From: Mycobacterium sp. GA-1841
GTDB lineage: Bacteria; Actinomycetota; Actinomycetes; Mycobacteriales; Mycobacteriaceae
Direction: 5' to 3'
Assembly (NCBI RefSeq): GCF_001954135.1
Contig: NZ_MBEQ01000094.1
Coordinates: forward strand, 62,001 to 126,000
Length of the DNA stretch: 64,000 bases
A program made the translations under genes and the position numbers. Positions within the stretch are counted from its first letter, which is position 1. Every line of letters starts with the position of its first letter. Below the pieces are notes generated by a model. The model did no database searches. It was not told the origin of the DNA and worked only from the letters and a program-made list of their open reading frames with translations. This document shows, piece by piece, positions 26,572 through 34,557 of this stretch.

Positions 26572-28101
26572 ATGCGGTCACGCGTGGAACTGTTCGAGAA
26601 GATCAGGAGGGACCGGCGGCTGGAGAGCTTGTCGATCCGTGAGCTGGCGGATCGTCATGGGACGCATCGCCGGACGGTGCGCCAGGCGCTTGCCGATGCG
26701 GTGCCGCCACCGCGCAAGGCATACCCGGCCCGGCCCCGGCCGGCGATCGATGAGTGGGTGTCGGTGATCGATGGCTGGTTGATCGCCGATAAGGACGCTC
26801 CGCGCAAGCAACGCCATACCGCCCGGCGGATCTGGCAGCGTTTGGTCGCCGAGCACGGGGCCACCTGTGCGGAGGTGACGGTGTCGCGTTACGTCGCGCG
26901 TCGCAGGGTCGAGCTGGGGCTGGACCATCAGGAGGTGTCGGTCCCGCAGACCCATGAGGCAGGCGCCGAAGCCGAGGTCGACTTCGGCGAGTTCTACGCC
27001 ACGATCGCCGGGCTGGTGGTGAAGTGCTGGATGTTCGTGATGCGACTGTCGCACTCGGGCAAAGCATTTCACGTCGCGTTCGCCACCCAGGCCCAGGAGG
27101 CGTTCCTGGAGGGCCACGTACTGGCCTTTGAGCACTTCGGCGGGGTGCCGGCCCGGATCCGCTACGACAACCTCAAACCCGCCGTCGTCCGGGTCCTCAA
27201 AGGCCGTGACCGTACGGAGTCTGAACGGTTCACCGCGCTGCGCAGCCACTACGGGTTCGACTCGTTCTTCTGCCGCCCCGGGGTCGACGGAGCCCATGAG
27301 AAGGGCGGTGTGGAGGGCGAGATCGGCCGCTTCCGGCGCCGCCACCTCGTCCCGGTCCCCAAGGTCGCCTCTGTGGCCGAGCTCAACGAGTTGATCGCCA
27401 CTGCCGACCACCTCGATGACGACCGAGTGATCACTGGCCGCCCGATCACCATCGGGGCGGCGTTCGCCGCCGAAGCCCGCGCGTTGATGCAGTTGCCTGC
27501 CGAGGGGTTCGACTGCGCGCGGCTGCTGCACGCCCGGGTCGACAATCGGGCCAGAGTGTCTGTGCGGCAATGCTTCTACTCTGTTCCGGCCCGCTACGCC
27601 GGGCGGCGTCTGCCGGTGCGTCTGGCCGCCCGGACTGTCGAGATCTATGACGGACCCCGGCCGGTGGCCTCCCACGAACGCGCGGCCGGACGCTACGTGG
27701 AAGTCCTGTGCCTGGATCACTATCTGGAAGTCCTGGCGAGAAAACCCGGCGCACTGCCCGGGGCGACCGCCCTGGCACAGGCCAAGGCCCGCGGCGTGTT
27801 CACCAGCAGCCACCAGTCCTACTGGGATGCCGCCCGAACCGCCCGTGGCGATGCCAAGGGCACCCGCGCCCTGATCACCGTCCTGCTGGCGCACCGCAGC
27901 CTGCCGGCGACCGCGCTGATCACCGCGATGGAACGCGCGGTCACCTCGGGCTGTCTGGATCCCGAGGCGGTGATCATCGACGCCCGCCGCGAAACCAGCC
28001 CGCCTGCCCCCGTCGCCGCGATCGGCGCCCTGGCCCGATACGACCGGCCCGCACCCTCGCTGACCGACTACGACGACCTGCTGACCGGAAGTGACTCATG
28101 A
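26572..28101 (+). CDS. istA: IS21-family transposase IstA
   Basis: A 509-residue transposase. The N-terminal helix-turn-helix (ESLSIRELADRHGTHRRTVRQAL) binds the element ends. The DDE catalytic core follows, with the first Asp in EAEVDFGEFYA, the second in RIRYDNLKPAV and the Glu in GAHEKGGVEGEIG. The C-terminal region has the Mu-transposase-like segment VDNRARVSVRQCFYSVPARYAG. I chose the ATG at 26572, which has GGGAGG upstream and begins RSRVELFEKIRRD as in relatives; the longer frame from 26485 starts inside the terminal repeats. The stop overlaps the istB start (ATGA). Confidence 0.9.
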   Translation: MRSRVELFEKIRRDRRLESLSIRELADRHGTHRRTVRQALADAVPPPRKAYPARPRPAIDEWVSVIDGWLIADKDAPRKQRHTARRIWQRLVAEHGATCAEVTVSRYVARRRVELGLDHQEVSVPQTHEAGAEAEVDFGEFYATIAGLVVKCWMFVMRLSHSGKAFHVAFATQAQEAFLEGHVLAFEHFGGVPARIRYDNLKPAVVRVLKGRDRTESERFTALRSHYGFDSFFCRPGVDGAHEKGGVEGEIGRFRRRHLVPVPKVASVAELNELIATADHLDDDRVITGRPITIGAAFAAEARALMQLPAEGFDCARLLHARVDNRARVSVRQCFYSVPARYAGRRLPVRLAARTVEIYDGPRPVASHERAAGRYVEVLCLDHYLEVLARKPGALPGATALAQAKARGVFTSSHQSYWDAARTARGDAKGTRALITVLLAHRSLPATALITAMERAVTSGCLDPEAVIIDARRETSPPAPVAAIGALARYDRPAPSLTDYDDLLTGSDS

Positions 28102-28889
28102 CCACCACCAAACCGGCGACCGTTGATGCCGCCGCACAAGCCTCCATCGGAGCGGCCGCCCGTGAACTGCACCTGCCCACGGTGCGCACCGAGTCCGCCC
28201 GGTTGGCCGAGATCGCCGACCGGGAACGCCACACCCATCTGCGCTACCTCGCCGAAGTCCTGGCCGCCGAGGTCGACGACCGCACCGAACGGCGCCGCGC
28301 CCGGCGCATCAACGACGCCAAGTTCCCCAGGCTGAAACGGTTGGCGGAGTTCAACATCGACGCCGTCCCCGCCATCAACCCGGCCCTGCTGGGGCAGCTG
28401 GCCGCCGGGCACTACATGGAAGCCGGCGAGCCGGTCGTGCTGCTCGGAGACTCCGGAACCGGCAAATCCCACCTGCTCATCGGGCTCGGGCTGGCGGCCT
28501 GCGAACAGGGCCGCCGAGTCCGCTACGTCACCACCGCGCAACTGGTCAACGAACTCGTCGAAGCCGCCGACGAGCGCGTCCTATCCCGGGTCGTGGCCCG
28601 CTACGGACGCCTTGATCTGCTCTGCCTCGACGAACTCGGATACGTCCAAATCGACCCTCGCGGAGCCGAATTGCTGTTCCAGATCATCACCGAACGCGAA
28701 GAACGCGCCTCCGTGGCGATTGCCACCAACCTGCCGTTCAGCGAGTGGGGCACCGTCTTCCCTGACCCCCGCCTGGTCGCTGCCATCGTCGACCGCGTCA
28801 CCTTCAACGCCCACATCATCGAGACCGGCACCAAGTCCTACCGACTACGCACAAGCAAAACCGCCACCCGAGCCAAACGCCCCGACTAA
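28098..28889 (+). CDS. istB: IS21-family helper ATPase IstB
   Basis: A 263-residue AAA+ ATPase related to DnaC. Walker A is GDSGTGKSHLL and Walker B is LLCLDELGYV; the sensor-I-like region is SVAIATNLPFSEW. IstB assembles on DNA and directs IstA to target sites. It is coupled to istA by a four-base overlap and ends eight bases before the right-end repeat array of the element. The length is normal and no disruption is seen, so the element is likely competent for transposition. Confidence 0.9.
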   Translation: MTTTKPATVDAAAQASIGAAARELHLPTVRTESARLAEIADRERHTHLRYLAEVLAAEVDDRTERRRARRINDAKFPRLKRLAEFNIDAVPAINPALLGQLAAGHYMEAGEPVVLLGDSGTGKSHLLIGLGLAACEQGRRVRYVTTAQLVNELVEAADERVLSRVVARYGRLDLLCLDELGYVQIDPRGAELLFQIITEREERASVAIATNLPFSEWGTVFPDPRLVAAIVDRVTFNAHIIETGTKSYRLRTSKTATRAKRPD

Positions 28890-28896
28890 ACCGGGC

Positions 28897-28970
28897 GGGG
28901 CCAAAATTCACGACGACGGTGGGGCCAAAATTCACGACGACGGTGGGGCCAAAACACTTGACGAAACGCA
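28897..28970. repeat. Right end of the IS21 element with 24-bp tandem repeats
   Basis: A 24-base unit beginning GGGGCCAAAATTCACG is repeated exactly at 28897-28920 and 28921-28944. A third, diverged copy merges into the terminal inverted repeat at 28943-28970. These are the probable right-end transposase binding sites. Confidence 0.8.
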
Positions 28971-28976
28971 ATAGAG
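28971..28976. repeat. Right target-site duplication of the IS21 element
   Basis: ATAGAG, an exact copy of 26382-26387. Confidence 0.85.
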
Positions 28977-29369
28977 GGAGCGCACCTCCCGCCAGCCCTT
29001 CGAGATGGACCGGTACAGCATGGCTCCGTGCGCCGGCAGCTCTCGCGCAATCTGCTCGGCCAACGTCGCTGCGTCGCCAGGCCCAACGTCATCGAACAGC
29101 TCAGCCAATGGCGTCTGAGGCGGATCCGGCCTGATGTACTCCAAGACTTCGACGAACGCGCCCGTCGCCGAGGTGCATCCATAGATAGTCCGTCCCGGCG
29201 TATCCCAACGCGACCAGTCCTCGACAGGATGGTCGCCAGGAACGCGGGGTGGCGGATTGACCGGACCGTACTGGGTGCGAGCCACACGAAAGATGCTCTG
29301 CCCGGCACTGGCGACGATGTTGAGCCCCGTGGACGCGCAGATAGCCGTCTCCATCAACGACACCTGCAC
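28971..29369 (-). pseudogene. N-terminal half of a RES-domain toxin, cut by the IS21 insertion
   Basis: 133 residues from the GTG at 29369 (AGGAGGG just upstream) to the insertion point. It contains the start of the RES domain: IFRVARTQYGPVNPPPR, RWDTPGRTIYGCTSATGAFVEVLEY and GWREVRSLY. The Arg, Tyr and Glu positions of the RES NAD-binding pocket are within this half. Translation now reads into the element and ends after 12 foreign residues. The gene follows an intact Xre/MbcA-like antitoxin on the same strand with a 58-base gap, the standard antitoxin-toxin order. The intact parent resembles RES-Xre modules such as MbcTA, which act by NAD+ degradation. Confidence 0.87.
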
Positions 29370-29427
29370 CTGCCCTCCTCTACACAGCGATCCGGCTGAG
29401 TATAGAAAGACTTCAGCTCAGGAATAG

Positions 29428-29817
29428 CTAGGAGTGGTAAGTGTCGGTGATGAATGCGTCCGCGGCGCGAAAGACAGTGGGGAATTTGTCTTCGCGCAGC
29501 AGTTCAGCCGGAGTGATTCCATCCATGCGAGGGTTGGCCGAGATCAGCCAACTACGGGCGACTTGATCATTTTCCGCTTCCTCGATCAGAAGAAACACGG
29601 TGTGGGCGGCCTTTAGGCGCCTCGTCCTTTCAGTCGAAGGCTCGGCATGGGAGCTGTCGCCCGGAGGGGCAGCCCAGCGCGCAGGCATCGCCCGGCTCTT
29701 GGAGCCTGCGATGTAGGCGGTCAAAGTGGGTCCGAGGCGGGCCAACAGGTAGGCGACAACCTCGTGGGTCTCCATGCGCGCGGTGTCGTCACCAGCCTTA
29801 ACCAGCAGGTCAGACAT
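29428..29817 (-). CDS. Xre/MbcA/ParS-type antitoxin of a RES toxin module
   Basis: About 129 residues. The C-terminal part matches the antitoxin toxin-binding (DUF2384-like) domain: a long helix RRLKAAHTVFLLIEEAEN, then WLISANPRMDGITPAELLREDKFPTVFRAADAFI, where the NP-x-(L/M)-x-G-x-(S/T)P-x-(E/D)L-L pattern is the usual signature. The N-terminal helices would provide DNA binding. The ATG at 29817 follows GAGGAGG. It precedes the RES gene that the IS21 element has split, so the antitoxin is intact without a working partner. Antitoxins of this type usually autorepress their own promoter. Confidence 0.8.
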   Translation of the reverse strand: MSDLLVKAGDDTARMETHEVVAYLLARLGPTLTAYIAGSKSRAMPARWAAPPGDSSHAEPSTERTRRLKAAHTVFLLIEEAENDQVARSWLISANPRMDGITPAELLREDKFPTVFRAADAFITDTYHS

Positions 29818-30772
29818 TTCGCGAACACCTCCTCGGCCAGCCACGAGTCTATAGGACAACCACGCAGGCGGCGTTTATCATGCGTAAAGTAGCGCAGTAG
29901 TAGACGTCAAATATACCGGTTTTGACCGTAGGTCGTCACTTTGGGCTTCACGTCGGACTCAAGACCAACTGATCAACGGGTCGCGCCGAGCCGGAAATGT
30001 TGACGTGCGCAGCACATGAAAGCGCTGGCCAGAGCGGCCGATGGCTTCTTACGGCCAATACATTCAGAAGGCGCATGGCCCCAGTGACCCAGCAGCCGAG
30101 GCTGCGCTCCAAGGAAGCGAGCTGACACCTCAATTGGTCCGTCGCGGCCGATTGTCATGGCAGTGTGCACGTCTGGCCCGGTCTACCGCTTCAGAGCCTT
30201 CGTCCAGGCACGAAGGTGTCCGCCGCCGATTCCTCGGCGGGGGACGCTCGACAGGCACCTCTCAACATCGGACTTTGGCCTTGAATTCCGTCCGCAAACG
30301 TCCCACTTCGGCTCGACCAAGCAGCCACCAAGGACTGCACTGGCAACCGCAGATATCCCGGAGGATGCGGGACCGGCAGTGACAGCGGAGATGTCCGACC
30401 CTAGCTGTCTCTCGGTTCACCAAGTTCTCCGGTGCTTGTTTGAGATCGTCGTAGTATCCGGTTATGGCGTTGCGCTCTGGACAGATATTCGCAGGACTTC
30501 AGCGCCGTAAGCCTGCTCTGCGCAGCGGCATGGGTGAGGCGTACCTGGCGCAGCATCCTCGGCTGCCGCCAGGTCAACTTTTTGCGTAGCATCGCCGCAG
30601 TTGTGCCTCCTTCGGTTGCCGACTCAACTCCTGGGACTATCGGGGCCCCGGCATGCACCTTGTTCAAGTCAAGCAGTGGGAACCCCTTTGCGCCGGACTT
30701 CAGATTCCTCGCCACGGGACACGCCGCACTTCATTTCTCGCAGATTTGAAGCAAACATGCTTCACTTTTGCC
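29818..30772. other. Long intergenic stretch at the left edge of the accessory island
   Basis: About 950 bases with several short open frames on both strands. None has both a good ribosome binding site and a recognisable motif. A 41-codon frame at 30464-30589 (begins MALRSGQIFAGLQ) is the tidiest but unsupported. No tRNA, integrase or direct repeat that would mark an attachment site was seen. Base composition becomes less GC-rich here and stays so to about 40.6 kb. Confidence 0.45.
30748..30763. promoter_or_regulatory. Inverted repeat upstream of the accessory operon
   Basis: GAAGCAAACATGCTTC has perfect 6-base arms with a 4-base centre. It ends 9 bases before the first gene of the operon that encodes an XRE-ImmA protein, and could be its operator. 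Confidence 0.4.
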
Positions 30773-31519
30773 ATGCTCCAGTTGGACGAGGCGGCCAGCG
30801 ATCGACTTCGGGATATCGTTGAGCAGCTACGGGATAGTCGCGTCATCGCAGTGCTCGAAGCGACCATCGCCGGCGTATGGCACGCGAACACCGCCCGATA
30901 CGAGCCCAGCGATCTCGGAGACACACCGCGGTCGTTAGGCATCACCGCCGCCGAGAACATTCGTGAACTCGTCCTCCGTCAAAAGTGGGGTCCCGCAAGT
31001 ACGGACGAACTCGGACGAGACGTCCAAATCACTGCACCGAGCGGCTCGCTGCTCGTCGAATCTCGCGGCGTGAACCTTCTCGTAAAGAAGGCCGATTCGA
31101 TGGTCTCGCTGGTGGAACCCGACTGGAGCGGATTCGAGTGGGCTACTGAGAGCGACGTGCGTCGGGCTGCAGCCAGGAACAATAAGGCCCGGTATAACCC
31201 GCTACAGATTGGTGGTGGCACGCTCTTTGACGGCGCCTTCCCTGTCGAAGGCGACCCTAAGACGTTGCGCGACGTCATCCTTGTCTGGGCCGGCGGCTCG
31301 TCCAGCCCAAACACCGCAGGTTGGCTTGGCCTCCCAACCGAGAGCGCAGATCATCCTTGGTTGGCTGTGCAGCAAATCTGGTGGCACCAAGCTGACCCCG
31401 GCAGCTCGCAACGCGACCACATCGGCCCAACAGATCCAGACGCGGATACCTTTGAACGCCGACCGCTTCCGCAACCAGAGATTCGGTTGAAGCCGAAGCC
31501 GAAGACGGCAGGTGAATGA
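30773..31519 (+). CDS. Unknown protein, first gene of the XRE-ImmA/nuclease operon
   Basis: A 248-residue protein I do not recognise. The N-terminal 60 residues look helical (LDEAASDRLRDIVEQLRDSRVIAVLEATIAGVW). A central mixed section follows with DVQITAPSGSLLVESRGVNLLV. The last 40 residues are Pro- and charge-rich and probably disordered. There is no signal peptide or membrane segment. The ATG at 30773 is chosen because the preceding in-frame text spans the upstream palindrome. It overlaps the next gene by four bases (ATGA), so it is translationally coupled to the XRE-ImmA protein and is likely to be a functional partner. Codon use is less GC-biased than in the flanking core genes. Confidence 0.65.
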   Translation: MLQLDEAASDRLRDIVEQLRDSRVIAVLEATIAGVWHANTARYEPSDLGDTPRSLGITAAENIRELVLRQKWGPASTDELGRDVQITAPSGSLLVESRGVNLLVKKADSMVSLVEPDWSGFEWATESDVRRAAARNNKARYNPLQIGGGTLFDGAFPVEGDPKTLRDVILVWAGGSSSPNTAGWLGLPTESADHPWLAVQQIWWHQADPGSSQRDHIGPTDPDADTFERRPLPQPEIRLKPKPKTAGE

Positions 31520-32655
31520 ACGGGCCTAGTGAAGCCGTGCAAGCAGCTCGACGTCGTCGGGTCACTGGGTCTGTAACGACCTTCAGCGGTTCGCGGTTGT
31601 CGATTGCACGCCGGATGGCCCGCATGTCTCGCGCCGAACTTGCAGCATTGGTCGACATCTCGCCGACGGCAATCACCCAGCTTGAGCGGGAACAGTATCG
31701 ACCGACGACGGCGGTGGCAGCAGAACTTGCACTCCGGCTTGGGGTACCAGGTCATTTCCTTCAACGCAGCGTAAGCGACCAGTCAATACCCGCTTCGGCA
31801 GCGCACTTTCGCTCCCTGCGCGCAACACCCGCGATCAGTCGCGAACAGGCTCTCGCCCACGCCGAACTCGCCCTCGAAGTGCTTTTCGCGGTTGAAGACT
31901 TTGTCGACTTGCCGCCGGCAGACCTTCCTTCATTGAAGGGTTACATCGGTGACATCTCCAAAGCTGACGCCGAACGTGCGGCGGCAGAAGCCCGTCACAT
32001 GTTAGGCGTTACAGAAGGACCTGTGCCGCACGTCGTCAGACTCCTTGAATCCCGCGGTGTATTAGTTCTGCGGTATCCCGGTGACCAGTTCGACCGTCGT
32101 GTCGACGCGTTCTCTACATCGGTGACCAGCCGTCCGGTTGTGCTGCTGTCGTCGATGAAGGATGACAAGGCGCGCAGTCGTTTCGACAGTGCACACGAGC
32201 TCGGTCACTTGCTGCTTCATCCAGATGCGGAGCCAGGTTCGAAGCTAATCGAAGGTCAAGCCCAGGACTTCGCTGCCGCCTTTCTCACTCCCGCCGAGCA
32301 GGTCATCGATGACCTTCCCCGCAACCTCGACTGGGACGCGTTCCACATGGCGAAGCGGCGATGGGGCGTCAGCCTGCGTGCACTCGTGTACCGAGCTCAC
32401 ACCCTAGGTCTACTCTCAGACTCAGCCTACAAGCGCGCAAATATCGCGTTATCGAATTGGGGCACACCCGAACCCGGGCCCCTCGGCCCACCCGAATCTC
32501 CATCGCTCCTTGGTGCCGCAGTCGCTCTTCTCGCCGAACACGGCGTAACGGCGACAGAACTGGCTCAGCACGGCGCCCTGCCCGAGGAATATGTCGAAAT
32601 GGTCGTCGCTGCGGCAACCGACATCCGGCCGAAAGTCAGGCCCACCTCACTATGA
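31516..32655 (+). CDS. XRE-family regulator fused to an ImmA/IrrE metallopeptidase
   Basis: A 379-residue protein. Residues 24-80 form an XRE helix-turn-helix (MSRAELAALVDISPTAITQLERE). Residues 155-265 form an ImmA/IrrE peptidase domain with the zinc motif HELGH at 227-231, preceded by RSRFDSA, and a likely third ligand in LIEGQAQDFAAAFLTP. ImmA cleaves the repressor of ICEBs1 and IrrE cleaves DdrO; fused forms act as protease-regulators responding to stress. The final 70 residues look unrelated. It overlaps the genes on both sides by four bases. I infer that it senses a stress signal and controls the operon, including the downstream nuclease. Confidence 0.83.
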   Translation: MNGPSEAVQAARRRRVTGSVTTFSGSRLSIARRMARMSRAELAALVDISPTAITQLEREQYRPTTAVAAELALRLGVPGHFLQRSVSDQSIPASAAHFRSLRATPAISREQALAHAELALEVLFAVEDFVDLPPADLPSLKGYIGDISKADAERAAAEARHMLGVTEGPVPHVVRLLESRGVLVLRYPGDQFDRRVDAFSTSVTSRPVVLLSSMKDDKARSRFDSAHELGHLLLHPDAEPGSKLIEGQAQDFAAAFLTPAEQVIDDLPRNLDWDAFHMAKRRWGVSLRALVYRAHTLGLLSDSAYKRANIALSNWGTPEPGPLGPPESPSLLGAAVALLAEHGVTATELAQHGALPEEYVEMVVAAATDIRPKVRPTSL

Positions 32656-34148
32656 CCGGCGACACCACGAACCAATGGACAGCCGACGAAGCAGGCGTCT
32701 ACTTCAGTGATCGGTTCAATGTCGAACCTGACATCTTGGACAAATACGGAGCTTTCAACATATCCGTCGTCACAGACCTGCCCTTGTTTATTGACCCCTT
32801 CTTGTTGTTTAACAGCAGCAAGCCGAAGTACCAAGCACTGCACGAATCGATGATCGAATACCTGCGATTCTTGAAGTCAAAGGCGGATCTCAACCTCACC
32901 AGCGGACTGATCGACAGCTGGTATCGGTTCCCAGAAGTACGCCAGAACTGGCTAGGGTTTGCCGACGGAGGCAACGCGGGTCACGGCCTTGGCCGCGGGT
33001 TTGCTGCTGACCTCAACGAAGCTCTCGCATTTCTCCTGTCCGACTTCGGGTCCGAAGCAGTAACCGAGTCAACGCACCTTGAGAAGCTCGCTTTGATACG
33101 AGCCGGGGTTGGCCGGGACACTATCAGCGACTTCACAACGAACCTGATCAAGCACTTCCTCTGTGACTACACCCAGACGTTCACGCGCAAGCACATTGTC
33201 GAGGAGCTATCGCGGGACTTCGCGGTTCCACGTGTGGCATTCAATCGCCAAACCGAAACTTGGATGAGCGGCAGATACCGATTGCCGAACCTCGACGGCG
33301 ACTACGTACTGCTGACCCCGACGGATCTACTCACCCGAGAAGACACCTGGATCAACCACAATGACATGGTTCGTTCGTTTGACCAGATCGTTGAGGCGGT
33401 CAACGACGGGCAACTCCGCGCGCAGATGCAGAACTACCTCACTCGCCGCCTTAGTCAGAACCCAACGGCGAGGGAAATCAGAGATGCACGGGCTCGAACA
33501 GTTCGTGAGTTTCCCATCCTCGTAGACCTTTACATCAAGGCGAAAGAGGATGACCGCGAGGAAGCGAGTTCAGTCAGCGCTGAGCGGGCGGCTGACGCGT
33601 ACAGCGTCCTTGTGTCGCAGGTGCAGGCCGCTGCGTCCGATATTGCGGCCAAGACCACGCTGTACCATAAGCCCTGGTCGTCCTACGCGGAAGCGCTAAA
33701 GGCTGTCGCGCTCTTCAAGCACTACGTCGAGCACCAGGACGGCTACACGCTAATCAATCGCGGTGGTGGCAAGCCCTTCTCGTCGGAGAAGGAGGTGCAA
33801 ACGTTTTTCGGGCTGCTCCTCACCCAATCGAGATTCGACGTGAATCGGGAGCCGAACAACGGCCGAGGCCCCGTCGACTACAAGATCAGCTCAGGTGCCC
33901 ACGATAAAGCGCTCGTCGAGTTCAAGCTTGCGAAATCGAGCTCACTTCGCCGCAACTTGGAGAAGCAGGTCGAGATCTACAAGACAGCAAACAAAACACC
34001 CCACGCCGTCAAGGTGATCATTGCGTACACCGAGGGAGACATGAGCAAGGTTGAGCGCGTTCTCGCCGAACTGGGGCTCACCGGCGACAGCTCAACCGTA
34101 GTGATTGACGCCCGCAGCGATAACAAACCCTCAGCCTCGACTGCGTAA
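32652..34148 (+). CDS. Large protein with C-terminal PD-(D/E)XK nuclease-like domain
   Basis: A 498-residue protein. The C-terminal 130 residues show a restriction-endonuclease-like motif set: Glu381 in EKEVQTFFGLLL, Asp409 in GRGPVDYKIS, then Glu423 and Lys425 in LVEFKLAKS, and Gln439 in LEKQVEIYK, in the order expected for PD-(D/E)XK enzymes. The first 370 residues are mostly helical and not recognised; FNISVVTDLPLFIDPFLLF near residue 35-53 is the most distinctive block. No helicase or methylase is nearby. It is the last of three coupled genes, so DNA or RNA cleavage under XRE-ImmA control is a reasonable hypothesis. Confidence 0.65.
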   Translation: MTGDTTNQWTADEAGVYFSDRFNVEPDILDKYGAFNISVVTDLPLFIDPFLLFNSSKPKYQALHESMIEYLRFLKSKADLNLTSGLIDSWYRFPEVRQNWLGFADGGNAGHGLGRGFAADLNEALAFLLSDFGSEAVTESTHLEKLALIRAGVGRDTISDFTTNLIKHFLCDYTQTFTRKHIVEELSRDFAVPRVAFNRQTETWMSGRYRLPNLDGDYVLLTPTDLLTREDTWINHNDMVRSFDQIVEAVNDGQLRAQMQNYLTRRLSQNPTAREIRDARARTVREFPILVDLYIKAKEDDREEASSVSAERAADAYSVLVSQVQAAASDIAAKTTLYHKPWSSYAEALKAVALFKHYVEHQDGYTLINRGGGKPFSSEKEVQTFFGLLLTQSRFDVNREPNNGRGPVDYKISSGAHDKALVEFKLAKSSSLRRNLEKQVEIYKTANKTPHAVKVIIAYTEGDMSKVERVLAELGLTGDSSTVVIDARSDNKPSASTA

Positions 34149-34557
34149 TCCCTAGCGAAGCCCTTGCAGGATCCCGGACGCTTAATCACCTGCCGCACAG
34201 CACGGCGATGCTCTTCCAACCCTCGATACTGAGCTTGGGCAAACAAATGGCTTGCGCTCTTGCGCCCACACCGCGCCCGAAAACTCCCCGGCATGCGTTT
34301 CAGCGAGGCGGTTCACTTCCAACGAACGCTAATTGTGAAGTCAGGTAGGCGTCCGCCACAGTCCGTGCCGATAACGCCCAACTACGTCGCGCCGATAATC
34401 CCGCCTTCAGTCGACTTCGAGACGGAACACCGTGAAGACGAACCCTGCGCTGTCTTAGCCATCATCAAGCCCTGCGGTTAGCGCCTTCACGCCTGTGCCG
34501 CCAACGCGGGACGGTTGTCGGACGCAACTGTCATGCTGAACCAAGGAGGGCTGACGC
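34149..34557. other. Intergenic region inside the accessory island
   Basis: About 400 bases between the nuclease-like gene and the zinc-ribbon gene. A 73-codon frame at 34260-34481 has no motif and no good start. The last 20 bases hold the AAGGAGG ribosome binding site of the next gene. Nothing else was recognised. Confidence 0.45.

Larger units (their letters stand above)
26388..28970 (+). mobile_element. Complete IS21-family insertion sequence, 2583 bp
   Basis: The element is bounded by TGCGT and ACGCA and has 28-base imperfect terminal inverted repeats (22 of 28 identical) at 26388-26415 and 28943-28970. It is flanked by perfect 6-base duplications (ATAGAG). It carries istA and istB overlapping by four bases, the usual IS21 structure. 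The ends contain extra internal copies of a TTTTGGCCCC core: two on the left (26432-26447 and 26492-26507) and two on the right (28897-28912 and 28921-28936), matching the multiple transposase-binding sites of the family. Both genes are open and the duplications have not decayed, so insertion was probably recent. It interrupts a RES toxin gene. Confidence 0.92.

Noticed and set aside
26578..27894. 438-codon antisense frame across istA
   Set aside because: Composition effect of GC-rich third positions; the istA frame has DDE residues and correct context.
30401..30715. 104-codon minus-strand frame in the long gap before the accessory operon
   Set aside because: No ribosome binding site or recognisable motif; codon pattern is not distinct.
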